Positions 14,497 to 22,183 are shown, counted from the stretch's first letter. The stretch is 32,922 nucleotides of DNA from CAZIJH01 sp964539655 (GCA_964539655.1 CAZIJH010000006.1:1-32922); one strand, 5' to 3'. Translations and numbers: made by a program. Notes: generated by a model from the sequence alone, not told the origin.

Positions 14497-15365
14497 ACCA
14501 TCCCGAACGGAATCATCAGAAGTATTGCGTCTCCTGCAAAAATTGTGAACAGCAACGAAAGAGTGAAAGCCGGAACAAAGCTTATCCCTTCCTTGATCCA
14601 GACGTACTTCTCGCCGGACTTCCTGATTTTTACCAGCTCTTTTCTGTCGATCCCGATTATCTCTCGTTTTTTCATAAGAACATCGCCAATTTTCAATTTA
14701 GATACGCTAACTCGTCTGGTGAAAATATTTTTCTCAACGCTCATCGCAAATTTATAAATGAAAAAAATTGAAATTGTCAGAAACAGCGGAGGAATGCTTG
14801 ACGAGATTGCGCCGACCAAGTTTTGGCTGCTTGAAAAAAATCCTTGCAGATAGTATGTTGCAGACAAGAAAATAGCGAAAAGTAAAATCGAAAATGTTGC
14901 GAGAAGTTTCGAGCTAGCCTTCATCTCTTTCACGAAAATTGTTTTGAACTTGTCATTTTTGAACGCGATGCAAGCAGAATAAATTATCATGTACGCTGTC
15001 CCGATGATGAACAGATTGAACAGGTAGCTGACAGGGAACGGGAACAAAAGATTTGCATTCAGTCCAGATGGAATCTGGGGAACGAGAAATCCCATGATCC
15101 CGAGAAGAATTGCGTCCGCTCCTCCCCACTGGCCTCCCTTGTACATCATGTATCCAAATGCCAGAAGGCCCAGTCCGGCTGCAGAGGACATTATCAGAGG
15201 CGAGATGCTGGACGAAATGTAGGAATTCACAATCACGATCGGCAGGCCTATTCCGAACATCGCATAAAAAATCCAGTCCGGAACTTCCGTTGTTTTCAAA
15301 TCGAATACTGATGCAACAGCAGAACCGACGAATGCGACGGCAAGAAGAATGAGATCGAATACCAT
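14493..15365 (-). CDS. Archaeal prepilin/prearchaellin peptidase (A24 family)
   Basis: This membrane aspartyl peptidase cleaves class III signal peptides of archaeal pilins or archaellins. The 290-aa polytopic protein has the two catalytic aspartates: D22 in SVFDLKTTEVPD and D84 in the GxHyD motif (GGADA). Six or so hydrophobic segments are followed by a soluble loop (VSVSKLKIGDVLMKKREIIGI) and a terminal hydrophobic pair, an arrangement seen in longer archaeal members. The cell therefore probably makes type IV pilus-like filaments. It is 12 bp downstream of S14 on the same strand and may be read through from the ribosomal operon. Confidence 0.88.
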   Translation of the reverse strand: MVFDLILLAVAFVGSAVASVFDLKTTEVPDWIFYAMFGIGLPIVIVNSYISSSISPLIMSSAAGLGLLAFGYMMYKGGQWGGADAILLGIMGFLVPQIPSGLNANLLFPFPVSYLFNLFIIGTAYMIIYSACIAFKNDKFKTIFVKEMKASSKLLATFSILLFAIFLSATYYLQGFFSSSQNLVGAISSSIPPLFLTISIFFIYKFAMSVEKNIFTRRVSVSKLKIGDVLMKKREIIGIDRKELVKIRKSGEKYVWIKEGISFVPAFTLSLLFTIFAGDAILLMIPFGMV

Positions 15366-15377
15366 GAATTATATTTG

Positions 15378-15521
15378 TCAGCCGTATTTCTTAAATCCTA
15401 TTCCGCGCGCGACCTCGCGAATGCATCTCCTGCAGTAGTTGAGCCCGTACTTCACGATGACTCCCCTATGGTTTCCGCATCTCCTGCAGACTTTTGTCGC
15501 CTTTCCGAACTTTGTTGGCAT
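15378..15521 (-). CDS. rps14: Ribosomal protein uS14, zinc-ribbon type
   Basis: This is a small-subunit head protein. The 47-aa ORF starts MPTKFGKATKVCRRCGNHRG and ends IGFKKYG. The Zn ribbon uses C12, C15, C30 and C33 (CRRC, then CRRC). It is typical of archaeal S14 and easily missed because it is short. It is the last ribosomal gene of this cluster: in the usual archaeal order S8 should follow, but here a prepilin peptidase does, and S8 appears on the opposite strand at the right edge of the window. A/T-rich sequence at 15546-15566 may give it its own promoter. Confidence 0.95.
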   Translation of the reverse strand: MPTKFGKATKVCRRCGNHRGVIVKYGLNYCRRCIREVARGIGFKKYG

Positions 15522-15586
15522 TTTTGTCAATCTCTTTTTTCGAATTTAAAATTTTTAAAGCTACCCATTTTGGTCATTGTAGAATC

Positions 15587-15766
15587 TTATCCGCCTATCT
15601 CACCCAGCACGAAAAGGAAGTCGTCGCCTTCGAAGCGCTCCATGTTGACTATGTTCTCGAAAACCCGCGAATACACGTTTGTAAAATTGTTCTCCAGCTC
15701 CGCTTTCTTGAGAATTATTCCACCAAGCTTGGCTGTCAGTTCGGTTATCTCCTGGTTGTCAAACAT
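15587..15766 (-). CDS. Hypothetical 59-aa protein between uL5 and uS14 genes
   Basis: The protein is unrecognised. It begins MFDNQEITELTAKLGGIIL and ends FLFVLGEIGG. It is predicted to be helical at the N-terminus (AKLGGIILKKAELENNF) with acidic character overall (pattern FEGDDF), the opposite of a typical ribosomal protein. GTGATCG, complementary to the archaeal 16S 3' end, lies just before the ATG and overlaps the L5 stop, so translation is probably coupled to L5. Archaeal spc operons normally have L5 followed directly by S14, making this a lineage-specific insertion. It could be a regulator, an assembly factor or a non-functional filler. Confidence 0.6.
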   Translation of the reverse strand: MFDNQEITELTAKLGGIILKKAELENNFTNVYSRVFENIVNMERFEGDDFLFVLGEIGG

Positions 15767-15773
15767 TTTTCGA

Positions 15774-16307
15774 TCACGAATTCTCGGCTATCTGGACACC
15801 AAATTTGTTTTTGATCCAGTTCGCTGCGTCTTCTTTGTTTAATTTGTGTTTCGAGGATATTATCCTTTTCTGTATCTTCCTCTTCTTCACCCTGAAGCCT
15901 GGCCTCTCCAGCACCGCAGCCACTCCGAAACCGAGAACTCCGATCTCGTGCATGTATTTGATCCCCGGAAGATCGATGTATTCCTTGATTCCGATGTTTA
16001 GGTTCCCGTCCTTGTCGAACTGCGACATCCTCACCTTGTTGCCCACAGCCTGCAGGACGGTCTTCAAAAATTCTTCGGCCTGCTTGTTTCTCAGCGTCAC
16101 CTTGACGCCTATAGGCTTGCCTTTCGACACGCCGAACGTGCTCCTCTTCTTGGAGGCTGTTACAATAGGCCTTCTCTGAGTCAAAATTTCCAAAAGTTTC
16201 TTTGCCTTCTCGATCTTCTGGTGGTCGTCTCCACATCCTATGTTGAGCGACACCTTCTCTATTTTTATTTGTCTCATCGTTACGTTTGTTTCTGGCATTC
16301 CAATCAC
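15774..16307 (-). CDS. rpl5: Ribosomal protein uL5
   Basis: This is a large-subunit central protuberance protein contacting 5S rRNA and the P-site tRNA. The 177-aa protein has RQIKIEKVSLNIGCGDD, the QRRPIVTASKKRSTFGVSKGKPIGVKVTLR segment and YIDLPGIKYMHEIGVLGFGVAAVL, all diagnostic for archaeal L5. GTG 16307 overlaps the S4e stop by 4 nt (GTGA), the same arrangement as chorismate mutase/PDT. An ATG three codons later (16298) is an alternative. The basic tail RPGFRVKKRKIQKR is standard. Confidence 0.95.
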   Translation of the reverse strand: MIGMPETNVTMRQIKIEKVSLNIGCGDDHQKIEKAKKLLEILTQRRPIVTASKKRSTFGVSKGKPIGVKVTLRNKQAEEFLKTVLQAVGNKVRMSQFDKDGNLNIGIKEYIDLPGIKYMHEIGVLGFGVAAVLERPGFRVKKRKIQKRIISSKHKLNKEDAANWIKNKFGVQIAENS

Positions 16308-17002
16308 TCGCTAAGTTTTATCTCGGGCTTGTCCTTTCCCAAAACGAAAAATCTTTCCTTGATTACTTCCTCTTCGGCCTTATCAGTCTTCATGATAATT
16401 TTCGACGGGCTCCTGAACTTTCCGTTGATTATTTCCTTTATTGTTCCTGTCGATCCGGAATTGACTCCCTTCGAGACCACTCCGAAATAATTTTTCTCCA
16501 GCGGAATCTTTTCCAAAATTTTCAACGAAGGAAGTTCTATCAAAATCGAATCGCCTGTCTTGTACTCGTCCTTGTCCACAAGCAGATTCTTTCCATCATG
16601 CAGGTTCAGCTGCAATTTTCCGTTCCTGATCATCGTCTTGTTTTTGATCCTGCAAATTTTGACTTTGGCCTCTTTCTCGGAAATTTCTATAACCTCCAAT
16701 CCGCTCTTCGCGGGAACGAGCCTGTAATTTTTCTTCGTCTTCGGCACGGATATCACGTCGAAAATTCCGACAGGATAAGCAAAATCTTTCCTCGCTTTCT
16801 GGTCCACCAGAACGTCTCCCGATTGCAAGATGGACTTCACTTCTCTCGCTGTGTCGGCGATCTTCAGGATGTCTCTCAGAACTACCTGCAGAGGAATCGA
16901 TTCAAACTTTTTGTGGGGACCCGGCCTTGGACTTACTACCCACGTTCTTCGCTTTTTCGGTACTTTCCAAAACCTTGGTATCAGCAGTCTTTTCAGTTTC
17001 AT
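16304..17002 (-). CDS. rps4e: Ribosomal protein eS4
   Basis: This is an archaeal/eukaryotic small-subunit protein of 232 aa. The N-terminus LKRLLIPRFW and the RPGPHKKFESIPLQVVLRD block are conserved, followed by an S4-like RNA-binding module (GDVLVDQKARKDFAYPVGIFDVI) and a KOW-like element (GVNSGSTGTIKEI). Start 17002 is required because conserved residues begin at position 2-4. Its first 101 nt overlap the 3' end of the L24 gene in another frame, far longer than the 4-20 nt overlaps elsewhere in the cluster. Confidence 0.95.
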   Translation of the reverse strand: MKLKRLLIPRFWKVPKKRRTWVVSPRPGPHKKFESIPLQVVLRDILKIADTAREVKSILQSGDVLVDQKARKDFAYPVGIFDVISVPKTKKNYRLVPAKSGLEVIEISEKEAKVKICRIKNKTMIRNGKLQLNLHDGKNLLVDKDEYKTGDSILIELPSLKILEKIPLEKNYFGVVSKGVNSGSTGTIKEIINGKFRSPSKIIMKTDKAEEEVIKERFFVLGKDKPEIKLSE

Positions 17003-17414
17003 GCTTCTCCGTTATCTCCGTTTCTTTTTTCTTAATTTCCGTTTCGTGCTTAACTTCTTTTGCTTCGCTTTTAGTTTCTTCTTTCTTCGGCTCGGCCTTG
17101 GGGTTTTCGTATTTTAATTCCTTGACTTTTCTCAAAAGTATCTTCCTTCTCTTCTCGTCCTCGAGATTCAGTTCCAAAATTTTCACGTTGCTCGGATTGA
17201 TCGGAATCTGAACTTCGGTTCCGACAGTCCTTTTGTCGACCACTCCTGTGATGAAAATCCTCTTCGATTTGGTGTCGACCTTCGAAATTTTTCCCGTCTT
17301 GCCGGCGTTTTTTCCGACCATGACTTTGACTTCGTCCCCGATCCTTATAGGAAGCGAGCGTCTTTTGTATTGCTCGCGCAATTCTTTGGACAAATGGGAT
17401 GCTATCGTTTTCAT
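16902..17414 (-). CDS. rpl24: Ribosomal protein uL24 with long charged C-terminal tail
   Basis: This is an early-assembly large-subunit protein near the exit tunnel. Residues 1-100 are a normal archaeal L24: RRSLPIRIGDEVKVMVG and NAGKTGKISKVD form the KOW motif (about 23-48), and VQIPINPSNVKI is conserved. Residues about 105-170 are an added tail rich in Lys, Glu and Thr, low in complexity and probably disordered. The last 33 or so residues are encoded in the region that also encodes the S4e N-terminus in another frame. The tail could result from loss of an earlier stop codon, since typical archaeal L24 is about 120 aa. Confidence 0.92.
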   Translation of the reverse strand: MKTIASHLSKELREQYKRRSLPIRIGDEVKVMVGKNAGKTGKISKVDTKSKRIFITGVVDKRTVGTEVQIPINPSNVKILELNLEDEKRRKILLRKVKELKYENPKAEPKKEETKSEAKEVKHETEIKKKETEITEKHETEKTADTKVLESTEKAKNVGSKSKAGSPQKV

Positions 17415-17419
17415 TTTTT

Positions 17420-17818
17420 TTACACCACTATTGTTGAAATTTTTCCGATCGAGGAAAATCTTTCGACTGCCTCTTTTGCTACAGGCCCCTTGACTTCTGT
17501 TCCTTTTGGATCGCCCTTTTCGTCGGTGATGACCGCGGCGTTGTCCTCGAATGTGACTCTCGTTCCGTCCTTTCTCCTGTACTCGGATTTCTGCCTGATA
17601 ATTACAGCATTGACCACCTGCTTCCTGATCTTGACGTCGCCTTCTTTCACGGTGACCTTTATCATGTCGGCCACTCCGGCTGCGGGCTGCCTTCTTTTCA
17701 CGCCCTTGTATCCGAAAACGGAAATTATCTGGACTATCTTCGCGCCAGTGTTGTCAGCGCATATTAGATTGCTTCCCACATTCAACGCACGTGAAACGCT
17801 TGCTTTGATAGGCTTCAT
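17420..17818 (-). CDS. rpl14: Ribosomal protein uL14
   Basis: This 132-aa large-subunit protein lies at the subunit interface. SRALNVGSNLICADNTGAK and the beta-barrel segments VFGYKGVKRRQPAAGVADMIKVTVKEG identify it. The C-terminal half contains VVNAVIIRQKSEYRRKDGTRVTFEDNAAV and a conserved DEKGDPKGTEVKGPVAKE segment. Normal length and no anomalies. It lies between S17 and L24 with 7- and 5-bp spacers, inside the continuous minus-strand operon. Confidence 0.97.
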   Translation of the reverse strand: MKPIKASVSRALNVGSNLICADNTGAKIVQIISVFGYKGVKRRQPAAGVADMIKVTVKEGDVKIRKQVVNAVIIRQKSEYRRKDGTRVTFEDNAAVITDEKGDPKGTEVKGPVAKEAVERFSSIGKISTIVV

Positions 17819-17825
17819 AAAATCA

Positions 17826-18149
17826 TCAAACCTTTTCGATAACTACGAAATGCTTTATCTTGCTTATCGGCCTGCACTCGGCTATCTTTACGACCTGTCC
17901 TTCCTTCGCAGCTATGCATTCGGGGTTGTACGCCGCTATCCTGCTGTGCCTTCTCTCGTACCTTTCGTATTTCGGAAGAAGCTGCTGGTAATCTCTCTGC
18001 ACAACAACAGTCTTCTGCGCGCGCGAAGAAACTACTTTTCCGGTGATCACATTTCCTCGAACAGAAAGATTCCCGTGAAACGGGCACTTGTCATCCGCGC
18101 ATTCTTTCTCGGGCTTCTTTACCTCTATTCCAATGTTCTTTGTTTTCAT
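17826..18149 (-). CDS. rps17: Ribosomal protein uS17
   Basis: This 107-aa 16S rRNA-binding protein has an OB fold: NVITGKVVSSRAQKTVVVQRDY, then KYERYERRHSRIAAYNPECIAAKEGQVVKIAECRPISKIKHFVV, in the archaeal form with Cys-containing N-terminal lead ECADDKCPFHG. A TTTATAAA box at 18183-18190, 34 nt upstream, suggests an internal promoter after Rpp29. Its ATG follows a 64-bp gap from the Rpp29 stop, the longest within this half of the cluster. Confidence 0.96.
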   Translation of the reverse strand: MKTKNIGIEVKKPEKECADDKCPFHGNLSVRGNVITGKVVSSRAQKTVVVQRDYQQLLPKYERYERRHSRIAAYNPECIAAKEGQVVKIAECRPISKIKHFVVIEKV

Positions 18150-18182
18150 ACAATCGACTGAATTTAGAATGGTTATTATACG

Positions 18183-18190
18183 TTTATAAA
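18183..18190 (-). promoter_or_regulatory. Internal promoter before uS17
   Basis: TTTATAAA on the minus strand in the 64-bp gap after Rpp29, 34 nt from the S17 ATG. It predicts a leader of about 10 nt and allows S17-L14-L24-S4e-L5 to be expressed separately from the upstream genes. Confidence 0.45.
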
Positions 18191-18213
18191 TTTATTTGGC
18201 TTGCCTGAATGCG

Positions 18214-18495
18214 TTACCATTTCGCGAATTTTTTCTTGATTCTGTCTTCCGGTCTACTCATGAGGAGCGATCCGTCGACTTGCACCCTGATTTTGCTCGG
18301 AAGGGTGAAAACGAACACGCTGTCTTTCTTCGTCACGGTCTTTTCTTTTTCTTTTGTCTCGATTTTTAGTGTGTTGTAAGTTTCGTCGACAACTTTTCCG
18401 GACAAATTTTTAATGCTTGCATCGCTGCTTTCGGCTATTTTTATTTTCAGCCCGATCAGTTCGTGCCTAACGATGTTCTCGGGAGTTATTGTCAT
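18214..18495 (-). CDS. rnp1: RNase P protein component Rpp29 (Pop4)
   Basis: This is a subunit of archaeal RNase P, which matures tRNA 5' ends. The 93-aa protein begins MTITPENIVRHELIGLKIKI and ends with MSRPEDRIKKKFAKW. GKVVDETYNTLKIE is the Sm-like core, all diagnostic of p29. ATG 18495 is chosen because the family starts there; the longer open frame upstream has no similarity. A GTTATAAG box about 25 nt upstream may give an internal promoter. Its location between aIF1 and S17 is the archaeal norm. Confidence 0.93.
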   Translation of the reverse strand: MTITPENIVRHELIGLKIKIAESSDASIKNLSGKVVDETYNTLKIETKEKEKTVTKKDSVFVFTLPSKIRVQVDGSLLMSRPEDRIKKKFAKW

Positions 18496-18530
18496 AAAAT
18501 GATTGGAGAAAGAATACTTATAACGATTCC

Positions 18531-18869
18531 TTATCTTCTGTAGTTCCTGCCTGTCTGAATGTATTCCGTGACATCGACCTGGTCCTTGGAATATCCGAGC
18601 CCGACAAGCAGTTCCTTTATTCTTGCCGTGTGGTTGCCCATCAGCTCGATGCGGTTGTCCTTGAAAGTTCCCCCGCACGCGAGTTTTGATTTGAGCTGCT
18701 TCGAGATATCCTTACCGTTCGCAGTGATCCCGTCGATGACTGTTATCGGTTTGTTGAATTTTCTTTTCTCTACAAAAACTTTTATCTTCTGTTCTTCCTT
18801 CTCGATCGTACCGCAAACGCAAAGCGAAGGTTTAGGCAGACCGCAGACCGCGCAGATTTCTTCAACCAT
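18531..18869 (-). CDS. eif1: Translation initiation factor aIF1 (SUI1)
   Basis: This factor helps the small subunit choose the start codon. It has 112 aa: an N-terminal zinc-binding knuckle with C6, C9, C17 and C19, then the SUI1 domain (about 38-108) with KPITVIDGI, LKSKLACGGTFKDNRIELMG and LLVGLGYSKDQVDVTEY. Length and architecture are normal for archaea. Its ATG follows the L29 stop by 2 bp, consistent with coupled translation. Confidence 0.95.
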   Translation of the reverse strand: MVEEICAVCGLPKPSLCVCGTIEKEEQKIKVFVEKRKFNKPITVIDGITANGKDISKQLKSKLACGGTFKDNRIELMGNHTARIKELLVGLGYSKDQVDVTEYIQTGRNYRR

Positions 18870-18871
18870 CG

Positions 18872-19108
18872 CTAGTTCTTAACCTCTCCGGCCTTCGCCG
18901 TTCTAATTTTCATTCTTCTTTCGTTCTTGACGGTGAAAATTCTCGCTAAAGATTTTTTTATTTCGCGTATCTTTCCTGTATTCTTTGTAGGCCTTCCCAT
19001 TTTGAAATTTCCCTGCTCCTTGATCAGCTCGAGTTTTAGCTCGGAAAGCTTTTTGGAAAGGTCTTCCGGTTTCATTTCGCGTACTTGCTTAGACTTCAGA
19101 ATTGCCAA
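18872..19108 (-). CDS. rpl29: Ribosomal protein uL29
   Basis: This is a large-subunit tunnel-exit protein of 78 aa with a helical hairpin. VREMKPEDLSKKLSELKLELIKEQ and GKIREIKKSLARIFTVKNER are diagnostic. It overlaps the end of uS3 by 20 nt in another frame and is followed 2 bp later by aIF1. The short C-terminal extension (KIRTAKAGEVKN) is ordinary. Confidence 0.95.
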   Translation of the reverse strand: MAILKSKQVREMKPEDLSKKLSELKLELIKEQGNFKMGRPTKNTGKIREIKKSLARIFTVKNERRMKIRTAKAGEVKN

Positions 19109-19724
19109 CTTCTTCTACCTTCTTTTCTATTTTCTTTAATATAAATTCTTTCGGAGATTCTTTCATTATTCTCACCTGCACGCCGACTTTTCCGGGCTTC
19201 AGCATCGCCTCCGCATATCCCTTGTCGACAAGCTTCTCTGCGTAGTCTCCCGAGAACGCGACGAAACCTCTCTTGAATTTCTGGAACCTGCTCCTCTCGC
19301 TTCCCGCCATCTTTCCGGCAAGCCTTATCGCGATCCCGACAGCGCCGACTTCCAAAACTTTCATCAGATAAAAGTTCGCGACCTTCTTGAAATTTATTCC
19401 CTTCTCGAGTGCGCGCGCGATCCTGTTCGCAACGATGTTCGAATCGAGGAACGGCTCGTCGACTTCCTTCACGTCTATCAGAGGATTCTCGAATCCGAAT
19501 TTCTGCTTGACTTCCTCAGCGAGCTCATCAATCCTTCTTCCGGATCTTCCAATCACAAGTCCGGGCCTGTTAGCATAATCGTTTTTCCTCGTCCCGAGCG
19601 GAGTCCTCTGTATCTCGGTGTGCGAATATCCCGCTCTCTCGAATCTTTCCTGCAGGAATTCCTCTACCTCGGATTCCTTTATCCCCTCTTTGACGAACAA
19701 TTTTTCTACTGCCATAATTTTCAT
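19089..19724 (-). CDS. rps3: Ribosomal protein uS3
   Basis: This is a small-subunit head protein at the mRNA entry site. It has 211 aa: an N-terminal segment (KLFVKEGIKESEVEEFLQERFERAGYS), a KH domain type II with GLVIGRSGRRIDELAEEV, and a C-terminal domain with VGAVGIAIRLAGKMAGSERSR. ATG 19724 overlaps the L22 stop (ATGA), supporting that start; MAVEKLF three codons later is possible. Length is in the normal archaeal range. Confidence 0.96.
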   Translation of the reverse strand: MKIMAVEKLFVKEGIKESEVEEFLQERFERAGYSHTEIQRTPLGTRKNDYANRPGLVIGRSGRRIDELAEEVKQKFGFENPLIDVKEVDEPFLDSNIVANRIARALEKGINFKKVANFYLMKVLEVGAVGIAIRLAGKMAGSERSRFQKFKRGFVAFSGDYAEKLVDKGYAEAMLKPGKVGVQVRIMKESPKEFILKKIEKKVEEVGNSEV

Positions 19725-20089
19725 CTCTCCTCGAGCACGATCTCGATGTTCGATATCTTCGCTTTCCTTCCCCTGAATTTGGCGCTCGTCTTCGGCCTGA
19801 TGAACTTGTATCCCTTGTCGGCCTTTGCGACCTTCACGAAAAGTTTCGCGACGTCAATGTTCTTCTGCTTGGCGTTCGCCTCTGCGGATTCGAGCGTGTT
19901 CAATATCTGCGTACTCGCAAAAGTGTAAAACTTTTTTCCGTCGAGCGGCTTCCTTTCCTTCGAAAGGTCGTTCAATATCCTTTTCGCGACGCTGAGCCTT
20001 TTGTTTCTTATTGATTCAAGCACGTGCTGCGAATTCTTGAAGGAGATTTTCGCGCCGTTGGATTTTGCTGAGGATTCCATCTGTATCAT
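19721..20089 (-). CDS. rpl22: Ribosomal protein uL22
   Basis: This is a large-subunit protein lining the exit tunnel. The 122-aa protein carries SFKNSQHVLESIRNKRLSVAKRILNDL and the tunnel-reaching hairpin with GYKFIRPKTSAKFRGRKAKISNIEIVLEER. It is slightly shorter than many archaeal L22 proteins (about 150 aa), mainly at the N-terminus. The start is 5 bp after the S19 stop, and its own stop overlaps the S3 start. Confidence 0.94.
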   Translation of the reverse strand: MIQMESSAKSNGAKISFKNSQHVLESIRNKRLSVAKRILNDLSKERKPLDGKKFYTFASTQILNTLESAEANAKQKNIDVAKLFVKVAKADKGYKFIRPKTSAKFRGRKAKISNIEIVLEER

Positions 20090-20094
20090 CGACC

Positions 20095-20481
20095 TTACGT
20101 CTTAGTGGCGGTGTGCTTCGAACCTCTCGACGCACCGAGGCCAGGAGCGGAGTGCTTGACTCTCTTGACGGGTATCGCGAATTCCCCTATCCTTTTTCCC
20201 ACCATGTCCGGCTGTATGATTAGATTGAACCATTCCTTTCCAGTGAAAACCCCGAGCTTTGCTCCGATCATCTGCGGCAAAATTATCATGTTCCTCACGT
20301 GGGTCTTGTGGAACTTTTCCGGGTCCTTTTTGATGTTTTCCAGAAGGATTTTCTGCGGTTCGGTGAGCCCGCGCCTGAGGCTCCTTCTTTCCCTCGAAGT
20401 GATCATCTTTGCGAACTCGTCGATCGATAGACCCTTGAGTTGTTCTGCTGAAAGTCCCCTGAACTTGAATTCCTTGGGCAT
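20095..20481 (-). CDS. rps19: Ribosomal protein uS19
   Basis: This is a small-subunit head protein near the A site, 128 aa. It has an archaeal-type N-terminal extension (KEFKFRGLSAEQLKGLSIDEFAKMITSRERRSLRRG). The S19 core follows with KTHVRNMIILPQMIGAKLGVFTGKEWFNLII, HSAPGLGASRGS and KHTATKT. It is the first ribosomal gene after the inserted cassette. TTTTTAAA at 20512-20519 (31 nt upstream on minus) and GTGGT near the start suggest its own promoter, so the S19-S14 half can be expressed independently of L3-L2. Confidence 0.96.
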   Translation of the reverse strand: MPKEFKFRGLSAEQLKGLSIDEFAKMITSRERRSLRRGLTEPQKILLENIKKDPEKFHKTHVRNMIILPQMIGAKLGVFTGKEWFNLIIQPDMVGKRIGEFAIPVKRVKHSAPGLGASRGSKHTATKT

Positions 20482-20583
20482 TATACCACTCTATATGTAT
20501 CAGGGTTATAGTTTAAAAAGTTTTTATTCTTCAGGAATATCTGATTTTGCACTTATGATTTTGAGAAATCTTAACCTTTTAAA

Positions 20584-21321
20584 TTACTTAGATGCGTTTT
20601 TCCACAGTATTTTAAAAATTGACCCGAAAGTCGTTGCGACATCTTGATTTCTCAACAAGACAAATGATGGCAGATCAGCATACTTCATAATCAGAACTTG
20701 GTCGCCAATTACTGTGATGCATGACGGTGTTTGCGATGAGACGTATCTGGTCCTACTCATAGGAGCTTTCCTTAATATTTCGAAATATTTTGTTTTATTC
20801 TCTGAAAAAATGAACTTTGCTTTCACTCTATGTTTTGGTCTGACTTTGTAATGCCAATATGTCCAAAATCTATTTACGGAATCGCTCTTCGATCCCGTGA
20901 CACCAAATGCCAACCATGTTTTGGTGTTGTCCAACTTTATATCGTTCAGCATACTCTTCAGTCCGCTCAAACCCTCGTAAACGTTGGCGAAAAGCACCGT
21001 ATGGACTTTTCGTTTTTTAAGGAGTGGAATCAAACCATTCGCGATTTCTGTTTTGTTCTTTATCTCTCCTTTTAAGGAGTCTAAAAGTATGCTAGGCTCG
21101 TTTGCATGAAAATATTGCGTGTTATCTTTAAGTGACGATGAAACCAGCCCTTTCTTAGCAAGCTTTTCGAGTATTTCATAAACTATCGATGATGAAATGC
21201 CGGATTTTCTGATTATATTTGATTTTGTAGATTCTCCTTGCAGCAACGCAAGATAAACTTTTGATTCGCCTTCTGTCAGACTAAAAGCCTTTAGATTTTC
21301 TATTATCTCCCTGTCCTCCAT
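20584..21321 (-). CDS. TrmB-family transcriptional regulator
   Basis: This is an archaeal winged-helix regulator of the TrmB family. It has 245 aa from ATG 21321 (MEDREIIENLKAFSLTEGESKVYLALLQ). The HTH is at about 20-75 (STKSNIIRKSGISSSIVYEILEKLAKKGLV). The C-terminal part (about 95-245) is a ligand- or dimerisation-type domain with a KVHTVLFANVYEGLSGLKSML segment. A TTG nine codons upstream is possible but lacks support. An inverted repeat CACTA-N4-TAGTG (21328-21341) sits just before the start and could be an autoregulatory operator. The gene interrupts the S10 operon and faces a divergent unknown gene. Confidence 0.85.
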   Translation of the reverse strand: MEDREIIENLKAFSLTEGESKVYLALLQGESTKSNIIRKSGISSSIVYEILEKLAKKGLVSSSLKDNTQYFHANEPSILLDSLKGEIKNKTEIANGLIPLLKKRKVHTVLFANVYEGLSGLKSMLNDIKLDNTKTWLAFGVTGSKSDSVNRFWTYWHYKVRPKHRVKAKFIFSENKTKYFEILRKAPMSRTRYVSSQTPSCITVIGDQVLIMKYADLPSFVLLRNQDVATTFGSIFKILWKNASK

Positions 21322-21327
21322 GAATAA

Positions 21328-21341
21328 CACTAGTAATAGTG
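21328..21341. promoter_or_regulatory. Palindrome before the TrmB-family gene
   Basis: CACTA GTAA TAGTG: perfect 5-bp arms, beginning 7 bp upstream of the TrmB-like start codon in the 58-bp divergent gap. Placement fits an operator, but the arms are short. Confidence 0.35.
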
Positions 21342-21379
21342 AACTCAAGAATTTGATTACATGGTGAGAGTTTTATAAT

Positions 21380-22183
21380 GTGGGAAATACCCAGCATGCA
21401 ATTAGTACATTTGAAAGGTATCTAGAAGAAATTAGAAATGGTAAGACGAGTTTTGAAGTAGACTCGATTGAAAGACATATAGAAAGGTACATGAATGACC
21501 TAGGAGAATCACCTGAGCTCAAACTAAGAGAAGCTATAGTGGAAGGTGTAAGGCTTAACATAGAGAGATTGAAGAATGGCGAAGATTGGCATCGGTATAC
21601 AATAAAAACAATTATTGAGCGATACAAACTAACAGAGGAAAAAAAATTATATGAAGATGCATCCAAAATCTGCAGTGAAAATCATGTCAGAAAAGTTATT
21701 GAAATATTGAAGAAAAACGATTGGCATGATTATTATGAGCATATGTATTTCTCACCTGAGAATATCGAATCTGGACTGAAAAAAGAATTTGAAGAAGCAC
21801 TTCAAGTCTGCGGCGAAGTCAGCGGTGCAAAAGAACATTATGACACAGACAAGATAGTAAAGAAATATGGAGTACGTAACTGGTATAAAGACAATAAAAC
21901 AGGATTATTGACGCTTTCCATCACTATACCTTGCTTTCTTGAAGGTAGATGGGAAGCGGAAGTGTGTAGAAGAGTTGCGAAAAAACATGGTATACCTGAC
22001 ATACGTCATTATGAATATAGTGCAGAAGACGGAGGCTATTCAGAGTCATATTATTATTTTAATTTCGAGACATCTCCAAAAGATTTGGAGGAAAATTGTA
22101 AGAAGGCAAATGAAATCCCAAAAGAAATGTCTGAACGGATAGAAAAAGTAAAAATGAAATTTGCAGATATGGCATTTGAGTAA
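21380..22183 (+). CDS. Hypothetical protein in the cassette inside the S10 operon
   Basis: This protein is 267 aa from a GTG start. It is not recognised. The N-terminal half is helical and charged (STFERYLEEIRNGKTSFEVDSIERHIERY, VRKVIEILKKNDWHDYYEHMYFSPENIE). The C-terminal part has a more beta-like stretch (GLLTLSITIPCFLEGRWEAEVCRRVAKKHGIPDIRHYEYS) and many aromatics near DGGYSESYYYFNFE. No membrane segment. GTG 21380 is uncertain, since TTTTATAA lies only a few bases upstream and the next in-frame ATG is 21491. It is divergent from the TrmB-like regulator, a common regulator-target arrangement. Composition is AT-richer than the neighbouring ribosomal genes, hinting at later arrival. Confidence 0.65.
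   Translation: MGNTQHAISTFERYLEEIRNGKTSFEVDSIERHIERYMNDLGESPELKLREAIVEGVRLNIERLKNGEDWHRYTIKTIIERYKLTEEKKLYEDASKICSENHVRKVIEILKKNDWHDYYEHMYFSPENIESGLKKEFEEALQVCGEVSGAKEHYDTDKIVKKYGVRNWYKDNKTGLLTLSITIPCFLEGRWEAEVCRRVAKKHGIPDIRHYEYSAEDGGYSESYYYFNFETSPKDLEENCKKANEIPKEMSERIEKVKMKFADMAFE

Noticed and set aside
18496..18678. Upstream extension of Rpp29 within aIF1
   Set aside because: The family N-terminus starts at ATG 18495. The extension overlaps the SUI1 gene and has no similarity.
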